A stretch of DNA of 49,888 bases from Bacillota bacterium (lineage in GTDB: Bacteria; Bacillota; Clostridia; Clostridiales; Clostridiaceae), in contig JAEXZL010000114.1 of NCBI GenBank assembly GCA_023451395.1, positions 1-49,888 on the forward strand, in the 5' to 3' direction. Positions 1 to 8,642 of this stretch are shown piece after piece. Below the pieces are notes generated by a model. It saw nothing but the letters and a program-made list of their open reading frames with translations. It searched no databases and was not told the origin of the DNA. Position 1 is the first letter of the stretch. Each line of letters begins with the position of its first letter. The position numbers and the translations under genes are program-made.

Positions 1-20
1 CCCCCTAAACATACTAATAT

Positions 21-36
21 TGTTATTATTATAACA
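21..36. promoter_or_regulatory. Short inverted repeat, possible operator
   Basis: Six-base arms TGTTAT and ATAACA flank a 4-base spacer (TATT). The shape is that of a dimeric regulator site, but the gene it would serve may lie outside the window to the left, and the surroundings are so AT-rich that chance is possible. Confidence 0.2.
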
Positions 37-110
37 TTATATTAAACCTGATGTTATAATCTTAACATTGATTTCATTTCGTGTCAATAATTACTATTAA
101 ATAAAAACTC

Positions 111-159
111 TTGCAAAATTATAATGAGACCAATATACTTATAGTAAGAATTACAATTA
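111..159 (+). promoter_or_regulatory. Promoter of the PerR-type gene with possible PerR box
   Basis: TTGCAA (111-116) and TATACT (134-139) are separated by exactly 17 bases, a good vegetative promoter. It leaves a leader of about 135 bases before the gene. Just after the -10, at 145-159, TAAGAATTACAATTA matches the known 15-base PerR box (TTATAATNATTATAA) at 10 positions, so self-repression is possible but weakly supported. Confidence 0.45.
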
Positions 160-283
160 GCCTGAATATGTATTTCTATATAAAAACAAAATCATTGTTA
201 ATAAAGTTCTACTTTCCAGACTAAATATTATTTTAAAATTTAATCACAATAAGTGTATAACTATTATTGAAAGGAAGATAGCT

Positions 284-697
284 ATGAGAATAGATAATAT
301 CAATAGTTATTTAAGGGATCATGGTATTAATCCCTCCTATCAAAGAATCAAAATATTTGAATATATTTTAAATAACCATATACATCCAACGGTAAATCAA
401 ATATATGAAACTCTAACGGAAAAAATACCTACCCTATCTAAAACTACTGTTTATAATACTCTAAATCTTTTTATTGACAAAAGGTTAGTAGAGGTAATAA
501 CTATAGAAGGAAATGAAGCAAGATATGATATATATAATCCAGAGGATCACGGTCACTTTAAATGCATTATATGTAAAAACCTCTACGATATCCCTATAAA
601 CTTTAATAAAATGCATGTAAAGGAGTTAGAGGGATATACCATGCATGAGCAGCATATTCATTTTATAGGAGTATGTCCTCATTGCTCAGAAAAATAG
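284..697 (+). CDS. perR: Fur-family peroxide regulator, PerR type
   Basis: A 137-residue Fur-family repressor, normal length. The N-terminal winged helix holds the recognition helix around residues 50-63 (SKTTVYNTLNLF). The metal site reads like PerR: His34, Asp82, His89, His91 and Asp102 follow the His-Asp-His-His-Asp pattern used for the Fe/Mn regulatory site, and Cys94/Cys97 with Cys132/Cys135 form the structural zinc site. PerR proteins sense peroxide by oxidising the site histidines and release Dps-type and detoxification genes. The next gene is a dps, whose promoter carries a PerR-like box, which supports PerR over Fur or Zur. The ATG follows GAAAGGAAG. A 36-base palindromic terminator ends the transcript. 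Confidence 0.85.
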   Translation: MRIDNINSYLRDHGINPSYQRIKIFEYILNNHIHPTVNQIYETLTEKIPTLSKTTVYNTLNLFIDKRLVEVITIEGNEARYDIYNPEDHGHFKCIICKNLYDIPINFNKMHVKELEGYTMHEQHIHFIGVCPHCSEK

Positions 698-767
698 TTT
701 TTTATAATTCATAAAATAGTCTGTGCGTCTTGGAGTTAATAACAAAATGAAAGAATATAAATTAGTC

Positions 768-810
768 AGATGTATATAATATATTAATATATTATATACA
801 TCTTTTTTTT
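768..810 (+). terminator. Intrinsic terminator after perR
   Basis: Bases 768-803 form a perfect 36-base palindrome (AGATGTATATAATATATT and its complement), followed by T residues to 810. It separates perR from the dps promoter, whose -35 starts only 10 bases later. Confidence 0.85.
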
Positions 811-819
811 ATAATTATA

Positions 820-850
820 TTGACAAATAACTAAATAAGAATTATTATAT
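820..850 (+). promoter_or_regulatory. dps promoter with PerR-like box over the -10
   Basis: TTGACA (820-825) and TATTAT (843-848) are 17 bases apart. Bases 836-850 (TAAGAATTATTATAT) match the Bacillus PerR box TTATAATNATTATAA at 12 of 15 positions and cover the -10, where a repressor would block polymerase. With a PerR-type gene directly upstream, peroxide-controlled expression is the natural reading. Confidence 0.6.
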
Positions 851-897
851 AATTGTAATCAATACAAACTTAAAATAATTTTAAAGGAGTGTATATA

Positions 898-1341
898 ATG
901 AATAATGAAAAATTAATAAAGGAATTAAACATCTACCTTTCTAACTTAAATATATTGTATGTAAAGCTTCATAACTATCACTGGAATGTTGAAGGAAGAG
1001 GCTTCTTCCAACTTCATGCTACCTACGAAGGCTTATATGATCATATAGCTGAAGCTCTTGATGAAGTTGCTGAAAGAATATTAATGATTGGATCAAAGCC
1101 CGCTGCTTCCATGAAGGAATATCTTGCCCTTACTACCTTAAAGGAAAGAGAAAGCACTGGAATATCTGGAGAGGAGTCTATAAAAGAACTCAAAGAGGAT
1201 TTCCAATACATGTACGAAGCTTCATTAAAGCTAATTGAGCTTTCTGAAGAAGCAAAGGATGCAGTAACTGCTGATATATTTACAGGCTATGCTGCTAATT
1301 TCCACAAGAATCTTTGGATGATGAAGGCTTATCTAGCATAA
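898..1341 (+). CDS. dps: Dps-family ferritin-like protein
   Basis: A 147-residue Dps/ferritin-like protein. Dps dodecamers oxidise Fe(II) with peroxide at intersubunit sites, store the iron and protect DNA. The characteristic first ferroxidase stretch (HNYHWNVEG, then HATYEGLYDHIAEALDEVAER) is present at about residues 25-62, with the His-x-x-x-Trp-x-Val and Asp-x-x-Asp/Glu ligands. The start at 898 is chosen because AAAGGAG (883-889) sits 8 bases upstream; an in-frame GTG at 889 overlaps that ribosome site and is unlikely. It has its own promoter with a PerR-like box and lies directly behind the PerR-type regulator. Confidence 0.92.
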   Translation: MNNEKLIKELNIYLSNLNILYVKLHNYHWNVEGRGFFQLHATYEGLYDHIAEALDEVAERILMIGSKPAASMKEYLALTTLKERESTGISGEESIKELKEDFQYMYEASLKLIELSEEAKDAVTADIFTGYAANFHKNLWMMKAYLA

Positions 1342-1358
1342 TAGACTCTTGGATCATA

Positions 1359-1392
1359 GAGCACTCTTTCCTTAATTGGAAGGAGTGTTCTA
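1359..1392 (+). terminator. Hairpin after dps
   Basis: AGCACTCTTTCC and GGAAGGAGTGTT pair, with G-T wobbles, around TTAATT. No clean T-run follows, so it may be a weak terminator or an mRNA-stabilising hairpin. Confidence 0.45.
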
Positions 1393-1544
1393 CTCATTTA
1401 ATTTAAAAATGCAAATAACCATATAAAATTTCTCATTTTCATTTTCTTAGGAGTATAATTAAAGAGTAAATTTAATTTAATCATAAGGGTATAAATATTT
1501 TCAAATAAATTTTAAAGATACAAAACAAATAAGGAGAGATGCTT

Positions 1545-4175
1545 ATGAATATTGAAAAGTTTACCCAAAAGTCTTTACAAGCATTGCAAGAGGCTCAATC
1601 TCTGGCTCTTTCACAAAACAATATGCAGATTGAACTAGAGCATCTAGCCTATGCCCTAACAACCCAACAGGATGGCTTCATTCCTGAAATGGTAAAAAAG
1701 CTAAAGATAAATCCTGATGACCTAGCTGCCTCATTAATGAATAAAATTAGAAGACTCCCAGCGGTTACAGGCTCAGGTAGAGAAGCCGGTAAGATTTATA
1801 TATCCTCTAAGGTGGATGAAGCACTTAATTTAGCAGAAAACACTGCTAATAAAATGAAGGATGAATTTATTTCCGTAGAGCATATTTTTCTTGCCATACT
1901 TAAATCTCCTTCATCCTCATTAAAAGAGGTCTTCAACAGCTATAATCTAACTGAAGATAGCTTTTTAAAGGCTCTTAAGGAGGTTCGTGGAAACACGAGA
2001 GTTACCAGTGAAAATCCCGAAGGCACCTATGATGTTTTAGAAAAATATGGCTATGATCTAGTTAAAAGAGCCTCTGAACAGAAGCTTGATCCAGTTATAG
2101 GAAGAGATACTGAAATTAGAAATGTTATAAGAATATTATCTAGAAAAACTAAAAATAATCCTGTGCTCATAGGTGAGCCTGGAGTGGGTAAAACCGCCAT
2201 TGCCGAGGGACTTGCTCAAAGAATTGTAAGAGGTGATGTACCAACCACCCTTAAGGACAGACGAGTCTTTGCCCTAGATATGGGTGCTTTAGTTGCTGGA
2301 GCTAAATATAGAGGAGAATTTGAAGAAAGACTAAAAGCAGTTTTAAATGAAATAAAAAAATCTGAAGGTAAAATAATAATGTTTATTGATGAGCTCCATA
2401 ACATAGTTGGAGCCGGCAAAACAGAGGGTGCAATGGATGCAGGAAACCTCTTAAAGCCTCTACTTGCTCGCGGTGAGCTTCACTGTATTGGTGCTACCAC
2501 CTTAGATGAATACAGGCAATATATAGAAAAGGATCCTGCCTTAGAAAGGCGTTTTCAACCTGTTATGGTAGATGAACCTACCGTAGAGGATACAATAGCA
2601 ATTCTTAGAGGTCTTAAGGAACGGTATGAAGTCTTTCATGGTGTAAAGATACAGGATCAGGCATTAATATCTGCTGCTACTCTTTCCAATAGATATATAA
2701 CCGATCGTTTTCTTCCAGATAAGGCCATTGATCTTGTAGATGAAGCCTGTGCTATGATTAGGACTGAAATGGACTCAATGCCCATTGAACTTGATGAGAT
2801 TTCAAGAAAGATAATACAACTGGAAATTGAAGAGGCTGCTCTTAAAAAAGAAAGTGATGAGCTGTCTAAAGAGCATCTAAGAGAAATTCAAAAGGAGCTT
2901 TCAGAGCACAGGGAAGCCTTTAATGCTATGAAGGCAAAATGGGAAAATGAAAAGACAGCAATAAATAAGAGCCAGAAAATCCGCGAAGAAATCGAAAAAG
3001 TTAATGCAGCTATTGAAAAGGCTCAAAGAGAATATGATCTAAACAAAGCCGCTGAACTTAAGTATGGAAAGCTTCCTCAGCTTCAGAAGGAATTAGCTGA
3101 AGAGGAGGCTGCTGCCAAAAATAAAGAAAATCACAACACCCTTCTTAGAGATAAGGTTACTGAAGATGAGATAGCTAAAATAGTAGCTCGTTGGACAGGA
3201 ATCCCTGTATCAAAGCTTATGGAGGGTGAGAGAGAAAAGCTTCTAAACCTTGAAAGTCTTCTTCACGAATATGTAATAGGGCAGGATGAGGCCATTGAAA
3301 AGGTAACAGAGGCAATTCTCCGTTCCCGTGCAGGTATAGGGGATCCTAATAGACCCATTGGTTCCTTCCTCTTTTTAGGTCCTACAGGAGTTGGTAAAAC
3401 CCAATTAGCTAAGGCCCTTGCAAGAACTCTTTTTGATGATGAAAAAAATATAGTTCGTATTGATATGACAGAATACATGGAAAAGTTCTCAGTATCAAGG
3501 CTTATTGGAGCTCCTCCAGGATATGTAGGCTATGAAGAAGGCGGTCAGCTTACAGAGGCTGTACGAAGAAAGCCCTACTCTGTGGTGCTTTTTGATGAGG
3601 TAGAAAAGGCTCATCCAGAGGTATTCAACATACTTCTACAAGTACTAGATGACGGAAGAATTACAGATTCTCAAGGAAGGACTGTAGACTTTAAAAACAC
3701 CATAATTATTCTTACCTCAAACCTTGGCTCAAATTATATACTAGAAGGCATAGATAAAAGTGGCGCTATTACTGAAGATGCTAAAGCTCAAGTGGATAGG
3801 CTTTTAAAGCAATCCTTCAAACCGGAATTTTTAAATCGCTTGGATGATATTGTATTTTACAAGCCTTTGTCCAGAGAAGAAATATTCAATATTTCTGATC
3901 TCCTGCTTAAAGATTTAAAAGCAAGGTTAAAAACTCAACAGCTGGATATAGAGCTTACAGATGCTGCCAAAGCCTATATAGCTGAGGCAGGCTATGATCC
4001 ATACTATGGTGCTAGGCCCTTAAAGCGTTTCATCCAAAGCAATGTGGAAACTCTTATTGCAAGATTGATAATTGAAGGAAACATAACTCCTCATAGTACT
4101 ATAGTAGTGGACTTTAATGAGAACAGCTTAAAGGTCAGAACAGAAATGAAAAAGCTAAAAACAATCAATGATTAA
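1545..4175 (+). CDS. clpB: ATP-dependent disaggregase ClpB
   Basis: An 876-residue Hsp100 chaperone of full length. ClpB hexamers thread aggregated protein through a central pore together with DnaK. It shows the double Clp N-terminal repeat (about 1-145), a first AAA+ domain with Walker A GEPGVGKT at 210-217, the coiled-coil middle domain (about 400-525, rich in Glu/Lys) that distinguishes ClpB from ClpA/ClpC, and a second AAA+ domain with Walker A GPTGVGKT at 612-619. The C-terminal Clp domain ends in acidic and basic residues. AAGGAGA (1531-1537) fits the ATG at 1545; an in-frame ATG at 1539 touches the ribosome site. I found no CIRCE or CtsR site upstream, only a TATAAT at 1454-1459 without a clear -35. 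Confidence 0.96.
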   Translation: MNIEKFTQKSLQALQEAQSLALSQNNMQIELEHLAYALTTQQDGFIPEMVKKLKINPDDLAASLMNKIRRLPAVTGSGREAGKIYISSKVDEALNLAENTANKMKDEFISVEHIFLAILKSPSSSLKEVFNSYNLTEDSFLKALKEVRGNTRVTSENPEGTYDVLEKYGYDLVKRASEQKLDPVIGRDTEIRNVIRILSRKTKNNPVLIGEPGVGKTAIAEGLAQRIVRGDVPTTLKDRRVFALDMGALVAGAKYRGEFEERLKAVLNEIKKSEGKIIMFIDELHNIVGAGKTEGAMDAGNLLKPLLARGELHCIGATTLDEYRQYIEKDPALERRFQPVMVDEPTVEDTIAILRGLKERYEVFHGVKIQDQALISAATLSNRYITDRFLPDKAIDLVDEACAMIRTEMDSMPIELDEISRKIIQLEIEEAALKKESDELSKEHLREIQKELSEHREAFNAMKAKWENEKTAINKSQKIREEIEKVNAAIEKAQREYDLNKAAELKYGKLPQLQKELAEEEAAAKNKENHNTLLRDKVTEDEIAKIVARWTGIPVSKLMEGEREKLLNLESLLHEYVIGQDEAIEKVTEAILRSRAGIGDPNRPIGSFLFLGPTGVGKTQLAKALARTLFDDEKNIVRIDMTEYMEKFSVSRLIGAPPGYVGYEEGGQLTEAVRRKPYSVVLFDEVEKAHPEVFNILLQVLDDGRITDSQGRTVDFKNTIIILTSNLGSNYILEGIDKSGAITEDAKAQVDRLLKQSFKPEFLNRLDDIVFYKPLSREEIFNISDLLLKDLKARLKTQQLDIELTDAAKAYIAEAGYDPYYGARPLKRFIQSNVETLIARLIIEGNITPHSTIVVDFNENSLKVRTEMKKLKTIND

Positions 4176-4199
4176 TTAAGATAAATTAATTAATCCCTC

Positions 4200-4232
4200 A
4201 AGGGCTGGCGGATATTATTCCTGCCAGCCCTT
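4200..4232. terminator. Shared hairpin between convergent clpB and ybaK-like genes
   Basis: AAGGGCTGGC and GCCAGCCCTT (10-base perfect arms, 13-base loop) lie between the two convergent genes and overlap the stop codon of the minus-strand gene. There is no strong T-run on either side, but position and strength suggest a bidirectional transcript end. Confidence 0.6.
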
Positions 4233-4688
4233 ACATACATCTATCCAGGCTGTAGCTCTTGAGCACTGAAACAGCTCGTCACAGCTCATCTCCACTGCGG
4301 AGCTTGCGCTACCTGCTGCTGGGTATACAGTTTCAAAGCGTTTTAATGATTCATCTAAATATACCTTAACTCCTTCCTTTAAAGCAAAAGGACATACTCC
4401 TCCTACAGGATGCCCTGTATACTCCTCAACCTCTTCTATAGGAAGCATTTTTGCTTTTTCTCCAAAGAAAGCCTTGTACTTTCCATTATCAATCTTAGCA
4501 TCTCCAGCAGCAATAATAAGCACGCAGCCTTCCTTGGTTAAAAAAGAAAGACTTTTGGCAATCCTAGCAGGTATCACAGCTAAGGCTTCCGCCGCCAATT
4601 CAACTGTGGCACTGGATGTTTCAAACTCCTGAACTCTATCCATCATACTCCAAATACCTAAATAATCTCTTACTGCATCTACAGACAT
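4215..4688 (-). CDS. YbaK/EbsC-family aminoacyl-tRNA deacylase
   Basis: A 157-residue YbaK/ProX-type protein. The family hydrolyses mischarged aminoacyl-tRNAs in trans, for example Cys-tRNA(Pro). Visible family features are the IAKSLSF segment around residue 44-50, whose lysine is the conserved functional residue, and the glycine-rich GHPVGGVCPF loop around residue 92-101. Length is normal for a free-standing deacylase. GAGGAG lies 5 bases before the ATG. It is a single gene, convergent with clpB; the substrate cannot be read from the sequence. Confidence 0.85.
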   Translation of the reverse strand: MSVDAVRDYLGIWSMMDRVQEFETSSATVELAAEALAVIPARIAKSLSFLTKEGCVLIIAAGDAKIDNGKYKAFFGEKAKMLPIEEVEEYTGHPVGGVCPFALKEGVKVYLDESLKRFETVYPAAGSASSAVEMSCDELFQCSRATAWIDVCKGWQE

Positions 4689-4906
4689 AACTACTCCTCA
4701 TTTCTACATACTTTTATTTTCAAATATTATTTGTTATACACTCTTATGTTGTAAAAAAATAATAGTTTTATAGTATATTTTAAAAAAATACTTATTCTTT
4801 GTAAAGCAATTTAATTACTTTTTTAAATTTTTAGAAAACTTTTGCCTAAAAAAAGAGATATGAGTACCTTAGACAGATTGTCCTACTAATACCTCTATTT
4901 ATATAA

Positions 4907-5335
4907 TTAATAATTAACTAAATTACCGCCTAAAGCTCTGCACTCTTCTAGAGCTGCTTCATCCGGTGCTTCGTTAACAATAAGTCCCTCTGATATAAGG
5001 ACTGCTCCCTCTGAGGATACTTGCTCTTCCCAGGTTTGCATCCATTCTCCACTTCCCCAGCCATAGGATCCAAAAAGGGCAACTTTTTTACCTCCTAAGG
5101 AAGCTAATATAGAATTAAACATTGGCTCAAATTCACTTTCTTCTAGCTGTTCAGCTCCCATAGAGGGACAACCAAAAGCAAATTTCTCATAGGCACTAGC
5201 CTTATCTTCAGAAAACTCTCCTGCTAAGTAAAGCTCTGCATTAGCTCCTGCAGAATTAATTCCCTCTGCTACTGCTTGAGCCATAGCCTCAGTATTTCCA
5301 GTTCCACTCCAATATACCACTGCAATCTTTGACAT
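4907..5335 (-). CDS. Flavodoxin
   Basis: A 142-residue short-chain flavodoxin, an FMN electron carrier that replaces ferredoxin under iron shortage. The phosphate-binding loop SGTGNTEAMA is at residues 10-19, and the isoalloxazine-contacting regions with aromatic residues (FGCPSMGAEQLEES and FGSYGWGSGEW) follow at about 53 and 88. The protein is acidic, as usual. Its promoter (TTGACT, 17-base spacer, TATGAT) is followed by a good Fur-box match, so iron control is likely. It is a single-gene unit between the YbaK-like and MATE genes. Confidence 0.93.
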   Translation of the reverse strand: MSKIAVVYWSGTGNTEAMAQAVAEGINSAGANAELYLAGEFSEDKASAYEKFAFGCPSMGAEQLEESEFEPMFNSILASLGGKKVALFGSYGWGSGEWMQTWEEQVSSEGAVLISEGLIVNEAPDEAALEECRALGGNLVNY

Positions 5336-5360
5336 ATTATTACCATCCCCTCTGCTTAGT

Positions 5361-5416
5361 GATAATTAATATCATTTACATGGCAAAATCATAGCAATAC
5401 TGTAAAAAAAAGTCAA
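5361..5416 (-). promoter_or_regulatory. Flavodoxin promoter with Fur box
   Basis: On the minus strand TTGACT (5411-5416) and TATGAT (5388-5393) are 17 bases apart. Immediately downstream, GATAATTAATATCATTTAC (5361-5379) matches the classical 19-base Fur consensus GATAATGATAATCATTATC at 14 positions and would cover the start of transcription. Confidence 0.6.
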
Positions 5417-5488
5417 TAGAGAATAACTTTTCTTATATCCCTATTGGCCTTCTATTTACATTTATTTTATTTTTAGTTATTAAATTTT

Positions 5489-6877
5489 CTATTTATTAGC
5501 TTCTGCTATTCTGCCATGAGATATACTTTTCATGGTCTTTTTAAAGGTTATAGAAAATAAGATTACCGTTGTACATACAGCTATAAAGTCAGCAATGGGT
5601 TCTGCCAGGAAAACAGCCATTACCTTATTAGATATAAACTCCGGAAGTATAAAAATAAGTGGAATTAATAAAAATACCTTTCTAAGTAAAGCCAGAAAAA
5701 CTGCAGCCTTAGCATTACCTAGGGCAATAAAGGTCTGCTGACAAGCAATTTGTGCTCCAAAAATTAAAGATGATGCAATAAAAATTCGAATTGCCCACAC
5801 ACTATAGGCTATGAGCTCACTATCATTAGTAAAAATAGAAATAAGTACATTAGGAATAAACATTCCTATACTCCATAAAAGAGTGGAGTATGTAACACAA
5901 GATATCAAAAGCAGACGAAAGGCTCTTCTTACTCTATCTTCATTCATAGCTCCATAATTAAAGCTTATTATAGGCTGTGCTCCCTGTGTAAGTCCATTAA
6001 GAGGTAGCATAAAAAAGTGCATTACGCTGTTGAGTATTGTCATAGCTCCTACAGCTAAATCTCCCCCGTATTTTAATAAGGAGGTGTTAAAGCTAACGGC
6101 AATTACACTTTCTGTAAACTGCATGATAAAGGGCGCTACCCCTAAGGCTATACAAGGAAATATAATAGCAGGATTTAATCTTAGGTTGGATAGTTTAATC
6201 CTTAAAAGACTTTTTTCCGAGGTCAAAAATCTAAGCACCCATATGCAGGATACAGCTTGGGCTATGATAGTAGCAAGAGCTGCTCCCTTAACGCCCATAT
6301 TAAATCCAAAAATAAATATTGGGTCTAAAATTATGTTGAACAATGCTCCTATCATTACAGTATACATACTTACCTTTGCATAGCCCTGAGTAGTAATAAA
6401 AGCATTAAGACCTAAGGATAGTTGTACAAAAATAGTGCCAATAACATAAATCTTCATATAATCAAGAGCATATCCAATGGTATTTTCACTAGCCCCAAAG
6501 ATCATGAGGATCCTTTCACCAAAGATCAAGAATATAAAAGTTAATGCTATGGAAATTAACACAAGCATCAAGGCACAATTTCCTAATATTGCTTCTGCCT
6601 TTTCATTCTTACCTCTTCCCATCATAATAGAGGCTCTAGGTGCTCCTCCCATACTAACCAATGCTGCAAAAGCTGATATAGCCATTATAACAGGCATGGT
6701 AACTCCTACCCCTGTAAGAGCTTGGGCACCAATTATAGGAATATGTCCTATATACATACGATCAACCATATTATAGAGTACATTAATTATTTGTGCTGTA
6801 ATAGCAGGCATAGCTAATTGAAAAAGCAGTTTACCAACACTACCGCTACCTAAGTTAGTTTCTTTAGTGTTCATCAT
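5489..6877 (-). CDS. MATE-family multidrug/Na+ antiporter
   Basis: A polytopic membrane protein of about 462 residues and twelve predicted helices in two related halves, typical of MATE exporters, which expel cationic drugs or metabolites in exchange for Na+ or H+. Family signs are LAMPAITAQIINVLYNMVDR near the N-terminus, the MPVIMAIS region and, in the second half, GLTQGAQPIISFNYGA. Two in-frame ATGs (6886, 6877) and a third at 6874 follow GGAGGAAG; the first touches the ribosome site, so 6877 is preferred. The next gene is divergent. The substrate is unknown. Confidence 0.9.
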   Translation of the reverse strand: MMNTKETNLGSGSVGKLLFQLAMPAITAQIINVLYNMVDRMYIGHIPIIGAQALTGVGVTMPVIMAISAFAALVSMGGAPRASIMMGRGKNEKAEAILGNCALMLVLISIALTFIFLIFGERILMIFGASENTIGYALDYMKIYVIGTIFVQLSLGLNAFITTQGYAKVSMYTVMIGALFNIILDPIFIFGFNMGVKGAALATIIAQAVSCIWVLRFLTSEKSLLRIKLSNLRLNPAIIFPCIALGVAPFIMQFTESVIAVSFNTSLLKYGGDLAVGAMTILNSVMHFFMLPLNGLTQGAQPIISFNYGAMNEDRVRRAFRLLLISCVTYSTLLWSIGMFIPNVLISIFTNDSELIAYSVWAIRIFIASSLIFGAQIACQQTFIALGNAKAAVFLALLRKVFLLIPLIFILPEFISNKVMAVFLAEPIADFIAVCTTVILFSITFKKTMKSISHGRIAEANK

Positions 6878-7153
6878 ATATATCATCTTCCTCCGCTAAT
6901 AGTGTAAAGTTTGTTTTTTACGTTAATATTATATCATAGGATTTACATATACCACTTTAATATTATGTTGTATAATATAAATGCTGTTTTTAAACATAAC
7001 CCATTATTTGGATATGATTCATAAATCTTAAAATATATCTCTAGTTAAGTAAATCTTAAGGAATGTTAAGAAAATCTTTTGATAAATGCAAGTAAAATCT
7101 TGAAATTTAGGATATATAATCTTCTTATTAGAACAGCAGTAAGGAGATTTTTT

Positions 7154-7864
7154 ATGGCATTGAATCCTATGACCCTCTCTTCAAATAAAAAGGGTAAAAA
7201 ATTCAAAATTTTATTATTGATAGCTATATTTTTATTTATAACATTAATAATCTTAACTTACACTGGTAAGCCATTGCTAGGGCTTGTATCTGATGCTAAC
7301 AAGTTTCGCCAATGGATATCATCCAAGGGTGTTGGGGGTTATTTTACTTTTATAGCCTTAATAGCATTTCAGGTAGTAATAGCATTATTACCTGGGGAGC
7401 CCTTAGAAATAGTTGCTGGATATGCTTTTGGTCCCTGGATAGGCACTCTCCTATGCATGGTCGGTGCTGCACTGGGAAGCCTTTTAGTATTTCTCTTTGT
7501 ACGCCATTTTGGAGTAAAAGCTGCAGAAGTATTTTTTCATAAAAAAGAAATAAAAAAGCTATCCTTCTTGGAAGATCATAAAAAATTAAATCTGCTAGTT
7601 TTCATACTATTTTTAATACCAGGTACACCTAAGGATATAATGACCTATTTTATCGGGCTTACAAAAATGAAGCTTCACACCTGGATGCTAATATCCACTA
7701 TAGCTCGAATTCCTTCTATAGTTACTTCTACCATAAGCGGTGATGCCCTGGGATTACAAAATTATCAATTTGCATTCATAGTATTTGCCATCACACTAGT
7801 AATGAGCAGTATTGGATTATTATTTTATAAGCAAATGTGTACTATGAGGCATAATGGGAGGTAA
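7154..7864 (+). CDS. TVP38/TMEM64-family membrane protein
   Basis: A membrane protein of 236 residues in the TVP38/TMEM64 (SNARE-associated, DedA-related) family. It has a first helix around 18-38 and the core motif LLPGEPLEIVAGYAFGPWIG followed by GSLLVFLFVRHFG. A later LIPGTPKDIMTYFIG repeats the Pro-Gly-x-Pro pattern of the re-entrant loops. Members are proposed lipid scramblases or transporters of the inner membrane; the exact role is unsettled. The start at 7154 follows AAGGAG (7141-7146); an upstream in-frame TTG has no ribosome site. The stop codon overlaps the ribosome site region of the next gene, so the two are co-translated. Confidence 0.85.
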   Translation: MALNPMTLSSNKKGKKFKILLLIAIFLFITLIILTYTGKPLLGLVSDANKFRQWISSKGVGGYFTFIALIAFQVVIALLPGEPLEIVAGYAFGPWIGTLLCMVGAALGSLLVFLFVRHFGVKAAEVFFHKKEIKKLSFLEDHKKLNLLVFILFLIPGTPKDIMTYFIGLTKMKLHTWMLISTIARIPSIVTSTISGDALGLQNYQFAFIVFAITLVMSSIGLLFYKQMCTMRHNGR

Positions 7865-7872
7865 TGCAAATC

Positions 7873-8433
7873 ATGAAATCAGTATATATATTTTTAACCC
7901 GTACTAATACCCTTCTATCAAGGGCAATTCATGCAGCAACGGACTCATCATATACCCATGCAGCCATTAGTCTCGATCGTAATTTAACTCGAATGTACAG
8001 TTTTGGCCGAAAAATCCCTCAGGTTCCTTTCCTTGCTGGGCTTATTCAAGAAGATATACATAATGGTGTATATTACTGGAACTCACATATGCCTTGTGCA
8101 ATATATAAGCTAACTGTTGATGCGCAGGTATATGCTAAAATAGAGCAGCGTATTGAAGAAATGCTTCAAGAGCAAAACTGTTATCACTACAATATCACCG
8201 GTGTTTTCCTGAACTTCTTTCATAAAGAGTACAGTAAGCCATATAGTTACTTTTGTTCGGAATTTGTAGCAGATACCTTAATACGTACCGGTGCAGTAAA
8301 TATTGGACAATCTCCCTCTAGGATACGCCCCAATGACTTTTCAAAAATGTCCGAGCTTTCTCTTATATATTCAGGTCCCATCAAGGATTCAGTAGCTACA
8401 AATAAAACCAAGAGTTTTATGGCTATTGCATAG
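7873..8433 (+). CDS. Permuted NlpC/P60 (YiiX/YebB-type) papain-like hydrolase
   Basis: A protein of about 186 residues with the circularly permuted NlpC/P60 layout. The histidine comes first, in YTHAAISLD near residue 30, and the nucleophilic cysteine later, in YFCSEFVADTL near residue 132, where the conserved Cys-Ser-Glu-Phe is typical of YiiX/YebB-like enzymes. Such proteins hydrolyse or transacylate amide or ester bonds of lipids or peptides; the substrate is unknown. No signal peptide is seen. GGGAGG (7856-7861) lies 11 bases before this ATG; an ATG at 7864 sits too close. It is coupled to the TVP38-like gene, suggesting a shared envelope-lipid role (inference). Confidence 0.75.
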   Translation: MKSVYIFLTRTNTLLSRAIHAATDSSYTHAAISLDRNLTRMYSFGRKIPQVPFLAGLIQEDIHNGVYYWNSHMPCAIYKLTVDAQVYAKIEQRIEEMLQEQNCYHYNITGVFLNFFHKEYSKPYSYFCSEFVADTLIRTGAVNIGQSPSRIRPNDFSKMSELSLIYSGPIKDSVATNKTKSFMAIA

Positions 8434-8524
8434 AATGGGATATCTAGGATCTATGTGGAATCTAAATTCTATTATAATATGGCTTGTATAAATTATCTTC
8501 TGGTAATAATATACTTTAATGTTA

Positions 8525-8572
8525 TTTGTTAATTATATACATTATATTGAATCTAATGATATAATTAACAAA
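8525..8572. repeat. Long inverted repeat
   Basis: TTTGTTAATTATAT (8525-8538) and ATATAATTAACAAA (8559-8572) are perfect 14-base arms; CATTA and TAATG (8540-8544, 8554-8558) extend the stem inward past one bulge. No T-run follows, so it is not a standard terminator. It precedes the GNAT gene and could be its operator or a leader hairpin. Confidence 0.5.
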
Positions 8573-8642
8573 TAAAGGGATTTTGATATTACTCACATTT
8601 GTGTTTATGCCAGAAAATATTTATATAAGGGTGATGGTAAAC

